Below, piece by piece: positions 47,960 to 59,616 of a DNA stretch of 64,000 nt. Under the pieces are notes generated by a model. It did no database searches. It was given only the letters and a program-made list of their open reading frames with translations, and was not told the origin of the DNA. The translations under genes were made by a program, and so were the position numbers. This stretch comes from Tetrahymena thermophila SB210 (lineage: Eukaryota; Ciliophora; Oligohymenophorea; Hymenostomatida; Tetrahymenidae), in contig NW_002476484.1 in NCBI RefSeq assembly GCF_000189635.1, positions 372,001 to 436,000 of the forward strand, read 5' to 3'. Within the stretch, counting starts at the first letter, position 1; each line of letters opens with the position of its first letter.

Positions 47960-49875
47960 GATAAGTGATAAAAATTAAATCAATATATTTGCAATTAAAA
48001 ACTAACTTATGGTGTTGATTGATTTGTGTATTAATAAATTTAAATTTGTTTGAAAAACTTATTTTTTTATGCTTTTCCTTTATTAATAAAGAAATTATTT
48101 TTTTATGTATAAATTTTTAATGAAGATTTAAGCGTTTTTATAAAATTTTAAATTATCATTTTTATTTTTCATAAATAAATAAATTAATTTGTTTTTTGAT
48201 TTTCAAATAATTAATTAAAAACTAACTTATGGTTTTGATTGATTTTTGTATTAATAAATCTAAATATTTGTTTGAAAAACTTATTTTTTATGCTTTTATT
48301 TATTAATAAAGAAATTATTTTTTTTATGTATAAATTTTAGAAGAGATTTAAGTGTTTTTATAAAATGTTAAATAATCATTTTTATTTTTCATTAATTAAT
48401 TTGTTTTTTGATTTTTGAAAAATTAAAGTAAAGTTTTATCTTATTAATTTACTTATTTCAAAAATATGTTTAAGGTTCAGAATTAATCAAATGAAATTGT
48501 TTATTTTTAGTAATTAAAATACCTGATTTTTTTATAGTTGCAAGTTAAGCCTTTTAAGTTAATTAAAATTTGTATTTTTATTGATAATTTTTAATGGAAT
48601 AATAATTAAAAAAGTACTTTTGAATAAAGGATATTTTATTAATTTAAAGTCTTAATTAACTTTGTGTAAGAATTTATTTATTTAGGTAAGTTAATTTTCC
48701 TCTACATAATTATAAATCCAGAAAACTACATTTTAAATTATCACTAAAGCATTTCCTTCATGCTTTTTTATTGTTTAAATATTTATTTTAATTATATTAA
48801 TGTAAGCAAATACTTCTAATAATCAGATAAATTCAAATATTTTTTAGTATTTTTTTTGTAATACAAATTTATTGAACAAACATATTTATTTTTAAATAAG
48901 AGTGAAGAGATTTTATTAATCATTTTGATTATTTATGAAAAATAAATGCTCATTCATATTTAAAGTAGTCTTTTCTTAATTTATAAAGAAATTGAAAACT
49001 TTATACTATTTTATTTTATTTACTTCAACTGACATTAAGTTTACCATAAATTTATTATTTAATATTTTCTATTGTAATTGAATTTTCTCGAAATTATAAC
49101 AAAGTTAACGACCAATAAAATTGTCTATTTTTTATTTATTTATTTACTATATACCAAATAAAAACATAGGCGTCCTACCTATCGTTAAGTAACTTTTCAG
49201 GAACCACTCATCTAATACAATAAATACTAAATATTGCATATTAGATCTATTCATTTACACAAATATTTCTTCTGACTAACAAAATATCTAACTTTTTATC
49301 AATCATTAGAATTTTTACAAAAAATACATCAAATAAATAATAAAACTAAAACATTTATTTTATTTCAAATTTTACCATAGATTAACATTTAATTTATCTA
49401 TTTACTTACTTACTTTCATATTTATATCTCCAAAAATTAAAACAAAAGAATGTATCTATGTATTAGAATTAACTTTATCTAAAATAAAGATTATAGTGCA
49501 AATGAAAATTTGTTTTTTTTACTTTATTTATATCTTTGATCAAATCTTTTAAGTTATTACCACAATGGTCTAGAAAAAAATTAAAAAAACTGAGTTGCGT
49601 GAGAAAAGAAAAAATTATTGGATTCAAAGATTTAATTGATTAAAAGTGTTTATTTAATTAAAAAGATTAAGTGTCAATATATTTATCAATCTTTATCCTT
49701 TTCTATCTATTATATATAGACTGTAACAAAGAAACAGAAATAAATTAATTAATTGCATCAACAAATTTTTTTGTAAAACAGATTTCTCACTTTAAATCTT
49801 AGAAATAATTGAATACTTTATCATAAAAAATAAATTAATTAAACAAACAAATCAAAAGTTAAAAAAAAAAATTAA
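47960..49875. other. Spacer between tandem SPFH genes, with a 220-bp duplication
   Basis: AT-rich apart from a direct tandem duplication at 47993-48430. The rest contains no coding signal; it should include the promoter of copy 2. Confidence 0.6.
47993..48430. repeat. Tandem direct duplication, two units of about 220 bp
   Basis: AATTAAAAACTAACTTATGG begins at 47993 and again at 48213. The units stay alignable to their ends (GATTGATTT, TTTGAAAAACTTATTTTT, TTATTAATAAAGAAATTATT, CATTTTTATTTTTCAT) with scattered substitutions and small indels. It starts only 34 bp after the stop codon of SPFH copy 1, so it may be duplicated 3' untranslated or terminator sequence. Confidence 0.85.
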
Positions 49876-51000
49876 ATGACTTTCTTGCAAACAATAACCT
49901 CAATTTTCCCTTCAACTTCAACTCTTGTTATTGGTGTAGTAGCAGTTGGTGGTGTAACTTATGTTGCAAAATCTATTTCTAAGCTATGGGTTTAGTCAGA
50001 ACCTAACTAGTGGATGCTAGTTATTGAAAACGGTGTACTCAAGAAAGCTGGTATTGGTTTGAAGTGCTTTGTTCTACCTTACTAGACTGCTGTCACCTTC
50101 CCTAGTAATATTGAAAAGGTCTCCTTCAGTGCCAACAATGTCACTAAAGAAATGCAAGGTCTTGAAGTATCTGGATTTGCTATTTGGTCTGTCCACAGAG
50201 AAGGAGATGGTCCCTTTAAGTGCTACAAGTACACACAAGGTGGTAATGCTAATGAAAATGTAAGAATTATGTGTGAGAGTATTCTAAGACATTAGATTGC
50301 CAACCACACCCTTACTGAAGTTCTCACCAACCGTAACATGCTTAGAGATAGCATGAAGGTAGATCTTTAAAAGTAGCTCTCTGGTTGGGGTATTTGGCTT
50401 GAAACAATTGAAATTACTGAAGTAAAGATTTGTTCAAGAAGCTTGTTCGAAGATCTTTAAGCAGAATTCCGTCAAGAAGCTCACTTAAAAGCAGAATAAA
50501 TTAGATTAGAAACTAATGGAAAAGTAGAGAAAAATGTATTAGAGTCAGAACTTTCATTAACCAAAAGAAGAGCAGATACAGAAACCGAGAGAGCAAGGTA
50601 TTAAGGTGAGGAATCAATTAAGCGTCAAACCCAACAAGCTTTAATTACCTAAAAGGAATAACAATTAGAATTACAAAAAATTAAGTAGGATTAAGAAATT
50701 TAAATAGCAAGAGTTTAAAAAGATGCAGCCATTTAATTAGAAAGAAAGAAAAAAGAGCAAGAATAAGAAAGATTAGACAAAGAATTCTAACTTGAAATGT
50801 TTAAGAAAACAGTTGAAGCTGACAAGAACTTAGACGGTGCTGCTCTCCAAAAATACATTGTTGATTCTACTGAAAGAATTTACCAAAGACTTCCCCTTAA
50901 AGAAATCAGTGTTAACTCTTATGTTGGACCAGAAGGAGTAACCAACATTTCTGCATTACTTCCTGCTTTAAATCTTGTAAGCACTGTTAACAAAAAATGA
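49876..51000 (+). CDS. SPFH/flotillin-like membrane protein, copy 2
   Basis: An intronless 374-residue protein of exactly the same length as copy 1. The N-terminal helix differs (TFLQTITSIFPSTSTLVIGV), but from NQWMLVIENG onward the two are closely similar. Shared blocks include VTFPSNIEKVSFSANNVTKE, EVSGFAIWSV, NRNMLRDSMKVDLQKQLSGW and KNLDGAALQKYIVDSTERIY. The coiled coil is more diverged than the SPFH domain and C-terminal module. A recent tandem duplication under constraint is the simplest reading. The two may co-assemble, as flotillins 1 and 2 do, which is inference. Confidence 0.82.
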
Positions 51001-52105
51001 AAAAGAAAAGTCATAAAAAATGAATATTTATCAATCTATTTATTCGTCTTCTTATAATTAATTATAAGTTTGTTTTTATAATTTATGTATCATTCTTTAA
51101 TTTTACGTTTTTAAAATCTTTCTATATATATTCGATCTAATTAAATACATACAAATTATTAAATCCTGTCTTATCTACCAAATAATTTGTTTATTAATTT
51201 ATCATTCATTCAAATTTATTCAAAACAAATAAATTTTTTGACGAAAAAGTACTACTTATCTGATCTCAACAACAAAATAAATCTATAATTTATTTATTGA
51301 TTGATCTAATTAATTTAAATGCAAAAATTATTTTAGATATCCTTCAAATGAATACATATAAATTTAAATTTTTACTTAGATTAGTTATCGTATTACTTTT
51401 GTTATTTCAGAGCCATCAGCAAGCATAAATAAATTTTGTTTTATTTTACTATATTCATTGAATGATTAAATTTCTACTTTTCTCATTTATAAAAAATCAC
51501 TCATTTTATTCATAAAATACTATCTCTTTATCTTGGTAATATTGATTAAATTTATCCTAAATACTATCTTAAAATATTAATATATTTATTTATTTTTGAT
51601 TATTTATACATTTGGCTAGATTATGATAATATTGTATTCTTAATTATATTTATTTCAAATTAATATCCTTACTTTTAATCTTATTTATCTGTATTTATTT
51701 AATTTTTTATTTTAGATACTTAACAATTTATTTATGCTTTCTTTTACTAATAATTAATAAATAACTTAGTCAGTCAGGATTATTTACTAAAATATTTTTT
51801 TTGCTTTAATAAAAGCAAAATAAAAAGATTATTACATTAAAAATATTTTCTTGATATAAATTTGAGATAAATCATTTTTGAAATTGAAAATAAATTGATA
51901 AAATATGTTAAAATAAATGCAAATATATTCGAATGACTAAAAATAAATAATTTACACACTAGCTAATATTTTTATTTACAATTAAGGGTTAATAGTGTTT
52001 TTTTAAATATTATTAAAATTTAAATAATAAAGTCAATTTATATAAATTTTAGAATTATCAATGGAAAGTTTATTTTAATTTGTTTACTAAAATCTTTAGA
52101 TTTTG
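51001..52105. other. Intergenic, convergent 3' ends
   Basis: AT-rich, between the SPFH copy 2 stop and the stop of the minus-strand orphan gene. No coding or structured feature seen. Confidence 0.55.
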
Positions 52106-53404
52106 TCAGTAATTAATTAAACTTTAATTAACTATTTCAAAATTAAACTTTTTTTCGTCATTTGTGTTTTTGTTTTTTGTTGTTAATGATTTCACTTTGA
52201 TTGGTGGAGGGTTTGAAACTGAATAAGAATTTCTTACTCCTTTTTTATCAGAAAAATTCATAGATAGATTTTTTATTTGAGAATTGATTTATGTTGATTA
52301 TATTGAAAAATTTAAGTTTTTTTCTTAGGGGTTTTTGCAAACCAAATAAAAGTTATTTTTTTGGTCACAAGGTACTTCTGAATCGTGATGCAGTTTTAAC
52401 TCTTAATTAAATTTTTGTTTGTACTATGGAGCTATCCTATTCAGAGGAGAAGCTTATCTTTAACCAAAAACTCGAGGGAGTTTTCTTGCTGGGCTCAAAT
52501 TCAAAATCTCAGCTTATATCGATGAATAAGACGGTTTTTCTATCAAATCTTTTTAAGAGCTGTTTTCTAAGTATTAAATTGCCTTGTTTATATAAGAGAA
52601 TTCATCTTTTTAGAGGAGGACAACATCATTCTCCTCAAATTTTGAATTTTGATCTTAAAATATAAATTGACTCTCTTTCTGAATATGATTTCTGATTTAC
52701 TCTGATTATTATTCTTTGCTTTTTTTAGTAGTATTTGAGTGGTTGAATACTTCATGAGGACTTTAAAGAAATATTTCATTTAAGGGTTGACTTAAGTGAG
52801 GGAAATTCTTTTTCTTTTCTTCAAAGTATTGAAGATATTATAGCTGCTTTAGCTTCACAGGAGGTAAATTCCTCTTTTATATAGATGTTTAATATAATTT
52901 ATATTTAGGCGGTTCATGCATTTTCTATAGGCTTATTTCATTTTTTTATTTTATATTCATTTAATCGAAGAATTATTGAGATGTTCTATTTATCTACTTC
53001 TCCTTTTATTTCAGTAGCATTTTTATAAAGTTATTTGTCCAGTTATTCTTTTTTAGAGTTGAATTCTCTAAATCATCTAAGCATTCTGGTTATTTTTCAT
53101 TATTTTAACCATTTGATTTATCAAAAAATGATTAATTTATAATATCTTAATGCACAAAGTTATAGCTCGGATCTTCTAAGTAGCTCACTTTCATAGATCC
53201 CTTTTTTGCCCATCTTAATTTCTAGCTAGATAAAATATCTTGCAAATTTTCATCCTTAGGAGTTTGTCCTCTCCTCTCAGTTGTAAAAGATTAATTACTA
53301 TTATCAAATCTGAATTTAATTGGTGTGTGATCAGCAGAGGAATTCCTAAGTTTGTTGACCTTTTTATCCTCTTGATATATATTTAGAGGTTAGTAATTAT
53401 CCAT
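52106..53404 (-). CDS. Orphan single-exon gene, 432 residues
   Basis: An uninterrupted minus-strand frame of 433 codons from ATG at 53404 to TGA at 52108-52106, invisible with the standard code because it contains many TAA/TAG Gln codons. It starts MDNYQPLNIYQEDKKVN and ends IVNQSLINY. Composition (Asn, Gln, Lys, Ser, Glu) and GC are those of other ciliate proteins; an open run this long by chance is very unlikely. There are no membrane segments. Regions such as KLRWAKKGSMKVSYL and NLSPARKLPRVFGQRQASPL are basic and may be linear motifs; PPPIKVK lies near the C terminus. I do not recognise a domain. T-rich plus-strand readings of the region, including one starting at 52426, are antisense shadows. 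Confidence 0.72.
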
Positions 53405-55359
53405 TTTAAATGAAAGTGATTAAAATCTTACAGAGCTTATAGATAGAATAAGAAATATAAGATTTATTTTATTTTAAAATCTATTAAATAATAAAAGTAA
53501 GCAAATATTAAAACAATAATTTTGCTTTTAGTTTAATAAGCAATTAATAATTATAATAAATTGATCTATTTAATTATTGAAGGGCAACCAATCAATTAAA
53601 AAGAATAAATAAGCTAAAGCTATTATTTTGTTTAATATAAAAAGAATCTAATACCTGATAGCAAATATTTTATGCAAAATAAATTTATCATAAATCAAAA
53701 ATTAAATTAAAATATTAATTTTAAATTATTGCTTAAGTGTGTGCTTCATTAGTTATTTAATTAATTAATTATATTGCGTACATTTATTTGTCCAAAAAAT
53801 TATCTTTTTTTTGATTTTTGATAATTAAGCTAAATAATTAAATAGAAAACAAATTTATAATAAATTTATTGGCTGGCTATGCAGCCACTAACTTACATTT
53901 TTCATTTGATAATAATGAAGGAAATAATTTATGAGCTTAACTTCTTTAGTTTCTTAAGTCTCGGAATAAATTTATTTATTTAGGAGATCTATTTGAAGAA
54001 TAGATTGTATTGTAAATTAATAGTGCTTAACGTGAATTAAACATATTGAAATATTCTTCTGCTTTTAGCTTACTAAATTTAAGAGATTTGTAAAAGATTT
54101 TTTAAAGTTTGATTATTATATCATTTACATTTAATTTTATTGACTTTTTTCTTTTGTATTTCTTTTAAAATTAATATTTAAATTTAGAATAATAATATGC
54201 TCTTTAAATTATTATTTTCAAATATAGATAAATCATTCATTAAAATCAAACCCTCTCTTTATTTTTAATTTCAAAAAATTCTTCTTTTACATTTTTTAGT
54301 ATTTTATATCATTCTTAGATATTTATTTTTTTACATTCGTTTTGAAGAAGAAGAAAAGAAGATTAAGATTTTTTTCTATAAAACTTTATATGTCGTCATG
54401 AAGGCGTGAGTTTTTATTAATTTTTCTTTATAAATTGGTTTATGAATGCAAATAAACAAAGATACTTTTGAAATATTTTTAATTTGAATGAGGGGAAGTG
54501 AATTATTGTATTGAAATTTATTGCAACCTATTAGATCTAATTAACTTTTGTCTACTTTATTTATTAATTTTTACTAGATCCGTGTGTATTTGATCAATTT
54601 CACAATGTGTAAGTGTAATAAAATAATATTCAATAATTTCTTTACCAATCAATCAAAATAAAAGCTATGCAAAATAAATAAATACTTTTACACTTAAAAT
54701 TCAGACCAAAGATAAAATTATTTAAATAACAATATTTATAAAATAATTTGAAGCAGTATTATCGATGATGTTTAAAATTTTAATGATGCGAATTATAGTG
54801 ATTGTTTTTAATTAAATTAGTATAAAATCTAAATTTAGACATAAATTCTCCTTAAAAAATTTTGTATGTATCGCATTATAGCTATAACCAAAGAATTCAG
54901 TAACTTTTTAAATTGCTAAATATCAATGTAAGTTGTTATTGTGTAATTAGTTCTATAAACATATATTTGGATTGTTGTCCTATACATTTAATTTTATATT
55001 CAGAATAATTCCCTATATTTTTTTATTTATATTGAATATGTTAAATCTATTTTGTAATTCTTTCGATTAATTTAAGATTGCGTCAAAGTTATGGGATTAG
55101 GAATACGCTCGCTTTTAATTTACACAAGATTATAGATAAATTTTGTTTTACTGTATTTTTAAAATCTTACAGAAAAAAAACAAAATTTTAATTTAATTTA
55201 TTGAACACAAAGAAACAAGATAAAAATATATTTAACAATTTTTATAAATAAAAATCTTTTTAATCAATTAATTTTGTATAAACCCAAAATAAAAAAGTAA
55301 ATAACAAATAAGCTAACTTTCCAAGCTGAATATTTTCTTAAAAAAAAAACTGATAAAAT
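53405..55359. other. Intergenic with unresolved coding traces
   Basis: Two plus-strand patches look weakly coding: about 53940-54115 (KSRNKFIYLGDLFEEQIVLQ, LLNLRDLQKIF) and about 54330-54412 (RFEEEEKKIKIFFYK, running into GTGAGT). They are not joinable into a gene and may be relics. The rest is AT-rich spacer and the promoter of the CNBD gene at 55360. Confidence 0.35.
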
Positions 55360-58300
55360 ATGAAATTAAGAAGAGAAGCAGCTAATAAGCTCAGAGGGTT
55401 CTCTTATAACAATAATTCCTAGGTGTCTTCATTAAATCATTCTATGGATAAAACTGATTTGTAAGACATTCAAAATCCCACTGATAATTTTGAAAATGAG
55501 CAAGTAAACTAAAAAACTTAAACTTCAGCTAGATTTTATTAAGAGTTGGAATTCAATATCGCTAATGACGAAGAAAAAATTATTGAATTTTTGCGTAAGC
55601 TGCTTAAAATAGATCCAATCAAAAGAACTTTCCGTGATTGCATGTCCATTTATAAACTTCTTAGAACATCCCCATTTATGGTTGAGGTTGTAAATAACGA
55701 AGGTTTCAAGATAGCAGTAAGACTATGCAAGCACTTGATTTACGAAACATTTGATGAAAGACAATACATTTACAAAGAAGGTAAAAAATCTTTTATAATA
55801 GATTTTAAATTGCAGATATATATATTCTTGATGAACAATCTATCATAAAACATAAACTCTTTTAGCATTCATTCAAGAGCTTTTTCTTTGATGATTTTGC
55901 TTTTAAATTGTTATCAATTATATATAAATAATTCATTCGCTTTTTATGTACAAGAAAGTCTATTAAAAATTTAAGACAAATTTAATAAAAATTCATGATG
56001 CTCCTTTAATTAAAATGCCTACTTACTTAATTAATGTTCTTATAATTTTGCTATCTGAAATATAGCGAATATAAATATAATGCTAAATTTCTACCGAAAA
56101 AATAATTCAAGACCATTAAAAAGTTCAGAATATTTCAATGATTTAAATGAGAATGAATTAAATTTGAGAAATTTTAAGAAGAATGAATAAAATTATTAAT
56201 TTTTTTAAACCGATTGCTTAACTAGTGAAAAATTAAAAATATTTATTCAAGGTTGTGAAATCTTTTGAGTAGTAGAAAATATAATATCGAAATTTATTAT
56301 TTGAGGTTTTTTTCCCTTTAATAGAAATCTTTAATATGATCTCATAGTATAAATTATTATAAGCTTAAAATTCTTCTATTTTGTTCATTCCAAGAATAAA
56401 TAAATAAATAACTTTAATTTACAGAACAAATAATTTAATTTACAGAATTAACAACTTTATTAAATTTATAAGAATACAAACATTATTTATTTATGTGCTT
56501 CACACATCGAATCAAAATACTTAACTTTTTACCAATTTACAAAATAATTCCTTCAATTTATGAAATCAATATTTGAATTTACTCAGTTCATAATTAAATT
56601 AATCAAATTAAGAAATTATTTAGGAAGTATTGATAATAACTAATAAAAATTGAATTTCTATTGATAGCAATTTTATTTGAAAAGAAAAAAAAATTTTTTT
56701 AATAAATATCTAATTTCTTATATTATATTATATTATAAAAGGTATGGCTTGTGATAAAGTTTATATTTTGCTTAATGGGAAATTGGGAGTAACCTTAAGG
56801 GACAGATAATAAAATGATGTTTTGATCAAGGAAATCAATAAATTTGAAGATTTTGGAAAGATTGAAGTATAAAACAACGTTTCTAGAAATTCTTCTATCT
56901 TGGCACTTAAGAGAAGTGAAATTTGTAGCATTGATAAAAGAACATATTAGGATGTGATTGGATAAATAAAAAAAAAATCTTCAGATTATTTTATTGATAA
57001 TTTTAAATTATTTAGCTGTTTCTAAGGATTATCAAAGGCTTAATAGATATCTTTAATACCTTTAATCAATATTAAATACTTTTAGAGAAACCAAGTCGTT
57101 TTTAAAGAAAAAGAATCTGCCAAACAAATTTTTTTTATAATCAGTGGAGATTTCAAAGCTTATTCTTCAGCTGTAGTTGCTACAAACGACTATCACGGTG
57201 AATACATTCTCAATACATCTCACCTTACAGCTGAGACAGAAAATCTATTTAAAATGAGACACTGTGTGAAGAAAATATAAGTAAAAATTTTTAATTAAAT
57301 TATAATTGTGACTTCCCTTTTTAATACCACAAAATCTATAATTAAATTTGGTTTATCTAGTAAAAAGTTTATCAAATGAATCAAGAAAATTAATTCATTA
57401 TAAAATAAAAAATTTCTATCATAAATTTTAGATTTATTTTTGAAGTAAAGTTTTAATCTATTTACATTATTCAAATAGCTTGCAATTTACTCTACTGGTG
57501 AAATTGTCGGGTGTGAAGATTTACTCACTGATGACGAGACTAGATCTTCTGAATTAGTATGTGATTCTGAGAGAGGTATTATATTTGCCATTTCACGTTA
57601 GGATTTGGAAAGTAGAATCGCAGAAGATGACCCTTTTTGGCAAACTCTCCTTGATATTGCCATGCTTAAAATGGAAAATAAAGAAAGAAAACTTGAATAA
57701 CTTCGCGATCCTCAAAGAAAGACCGGATTGAATAGAGAAGTTGTTTTAAGCTAAAAACGCATCCGTATTAATAACACTTCTAATGAAAGAAAGGTCAATT
57801 TTAGCTAACCATTGAAACCATTAAGAAATCCATCTTGCATTTAAGAATAGAGCAAAAACCTAGGAAAAATTTAAATTCATGTTAACAAATGCTTAAATTC
57901 TTCTTAGGAAAGACTTTAAAATAACTCTGTGATTATTAGAGATTTTTAACAAAGCAAACCCCTTATTAATAATATGCCGTATAAATAAATTTAAAATTTC
58001 GAAAACCCTTTAAAGAGCTCTGAAATACTTTCTTCAAGTGAAATTTATTCTTCACAGCAATTAGACGAAGTTCACTTGATTAAAAATAATTCATTTATTA
58101 CTCAATTTGATAATCACCATTTCGTCCGTCACCTTGGTGAAAAGTAGTATCTGCACTCTCATAGAAATTCTTACCTATCAAACCAATCTTCTAGCACTCA
58201 TGAAACAAACGCTGACACTTAAGAAACTACAGGCAGCAAAGGAAAGAGTGATGTTTCTGCAAGGTAGAATTTTTAAATAATGAACAGCACAAGTTAAAGT

Positions 58301-59251
58301 GATTTTTCTCAAATTCTACCACCAAAAAAATTTATTGTCAGCTCTAGAAAAAATAGAATCCACTCTTAAGAAGACCTAAAAACTCAAGAAAGTGGAAATT
58401 ATTCAGTTTAAAACACAGTGCAGCCAATGACTCATAGAGCTAGAGGAAATAGAGAAGTAATCAGAAAGGATATGATCAATAGAAGTATGGATAATCTAGA
58501 ATTTTTGAAAACAGTACAAAATGCAAAAACTGAAGATACCGAAAAAGTACAAGAAGGTTTTGATTAAGTTAATTAAAGTTAATTGATAAATAAATACTTG
58601 GGGGGAAATGATAAGCATGACTGCTATAAAGAAATAATGAACAATTTGAAAAAGAAAAACATTTAAATACATGAAAACAAAGAATTTAATGATGTTCACA
58701 TGAATTACAATTATTTGAGGTCATCCAGAATTGACAGAAGTTCAATAAAGCTCCATAGAATTTCACAAAAACTCTTCTAAGATTAAAATAATTTGAACAC
58801 ATCCATAAATGAATAAGATAACTCTCAAAAGATGTCTCAAGTTAATTTATAGCAAGTAAACAATAACACATTCATAGCTAAAGCACCTAAAATAATATCG
58901 AATTCATTTTTCACCAGCTTTAAATTTAACTAAATCAACCATTAAAATAACAAAATTAGCTTCATATAAAACCCAAGGGCTTTAAAATCTTCCTAGTAAA
59001 AACTAAATTCTGCTAAAGAATCGCTTAATAACTCTTAAAACAACCTCAGCATTGATCATTAAACCATCTAAAACAATTACACGAATAACACTACAAATAG
59101 TCAAAACAACTACAACTAGTCTTCTCTATAAAATGAATTCATAGAAACAAACAGAAATATTCAATATTCAAACGAAACTACAGCAAGATGCAAATAAATT
59201 CGTATCAAAAAGAAAAATATTTAAAACTTATTAAATTAATCAATTTTATGA
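55360..59251 (+). CDS. CNBD protein 2, two degenerate cyclic-nucleotide-binding domains and disordered tail
   Basis: Starts MKLRREAANKLRGFSYN. The first CNBD spans the junction of a 961-bp intron (55781-56741): exon 1 ends YIYKEG and exon 2 resumes MACDKVYILLNGKLGV, which restores the domain's beta-roll. Its cassette region (FEDFGKIEVQNNVSRNSS) lacks the FGE...R-A pattern. The second CNBD (NQVVFKEKESAKQIFFIISG ... STGEIVGCEDLLTDDETRSS) follows across an intron at 57281-57478 and is also degenerate. So nucleotide binding may be lost in both. The last ~550 residues are Ser/Asn/Gln/Lys-rich and disordered, ending NLLNQSIL. Architecture parallels the CNBD protein at 21089, so the two are probably distant paralogues. 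No kinase or channel domain. Confidence 0.78.
56080..56268 (+). other. Intron-embedded ORF, 62 residues
   Basis: A plus-strand frame inside the 961-bp intron, starting MLNFYRKNNSRPLKSSEYF and ending TSEKLKIFIQGCEIF at TGA. Composition is protein-like, richer in Glu, Asn, Leu and Cys than the flanking intron. The end resembles the sequence that often precedes a CNBD. It could be a relic exon of a duplicated CNBD gene, an alternative exon, or chance. Confidence 0.35.
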
Positions 59252-59616
59252 AAAATATTTTAAAAAATTAATTACTATTTATTAAAAAAATTGTGTAACA
59301 AATTTATATAAAAAAAAAAAAGTGTAATAAATTTCTTTCGATAAAACATATATCCGTTAATAACAACTACTCTTTTATTCAATTAATTTTTAATTGCATA
59401 TATATCTATTTATTAATCAATAATTAATTATATCTTTTTATTTATCATTTTATTCAACTAATTAAAAACTATTTATTTTGTGAGTTAAGCAAGCAAAATC
59501 AATCTTTTATTAATATTTTTGATGGTTAATTAAAAAATAACAATTTCAAAACAAAAATTAAAAGGCTATTAAATATTTGGTGATTAAGATATAAAAAGAG
59601 GAAGCAAACTTAGTTT
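59252..59616. other. Short intergenic spacer
   Basis: AT-rich, with poly(A)/poly(T) runs, separating two plus-strand genes. It must contain the promoter of the EF-hand gene; nothing distinct seen. Confidence 0.6.

Noticed and set aside
52426-52665. Plus-strand 79-codon ORF starting MELSYSEEK, and spliced extensions of it to about 53330
   Set aside because: It is antisense to the 433-codon minus-strand frame, the plus strand is T-rich as expected for antisense of ciliate coding, and its exons do not join without hitting TGA.
54650-55000. Minus-strand open frame of about 115 codons starting MYRTTIQIY
   Set aside because: With TGA as the only stop, open runs of this length are expected by chance in such AT-rich DNA, and the composition is that of spacer.
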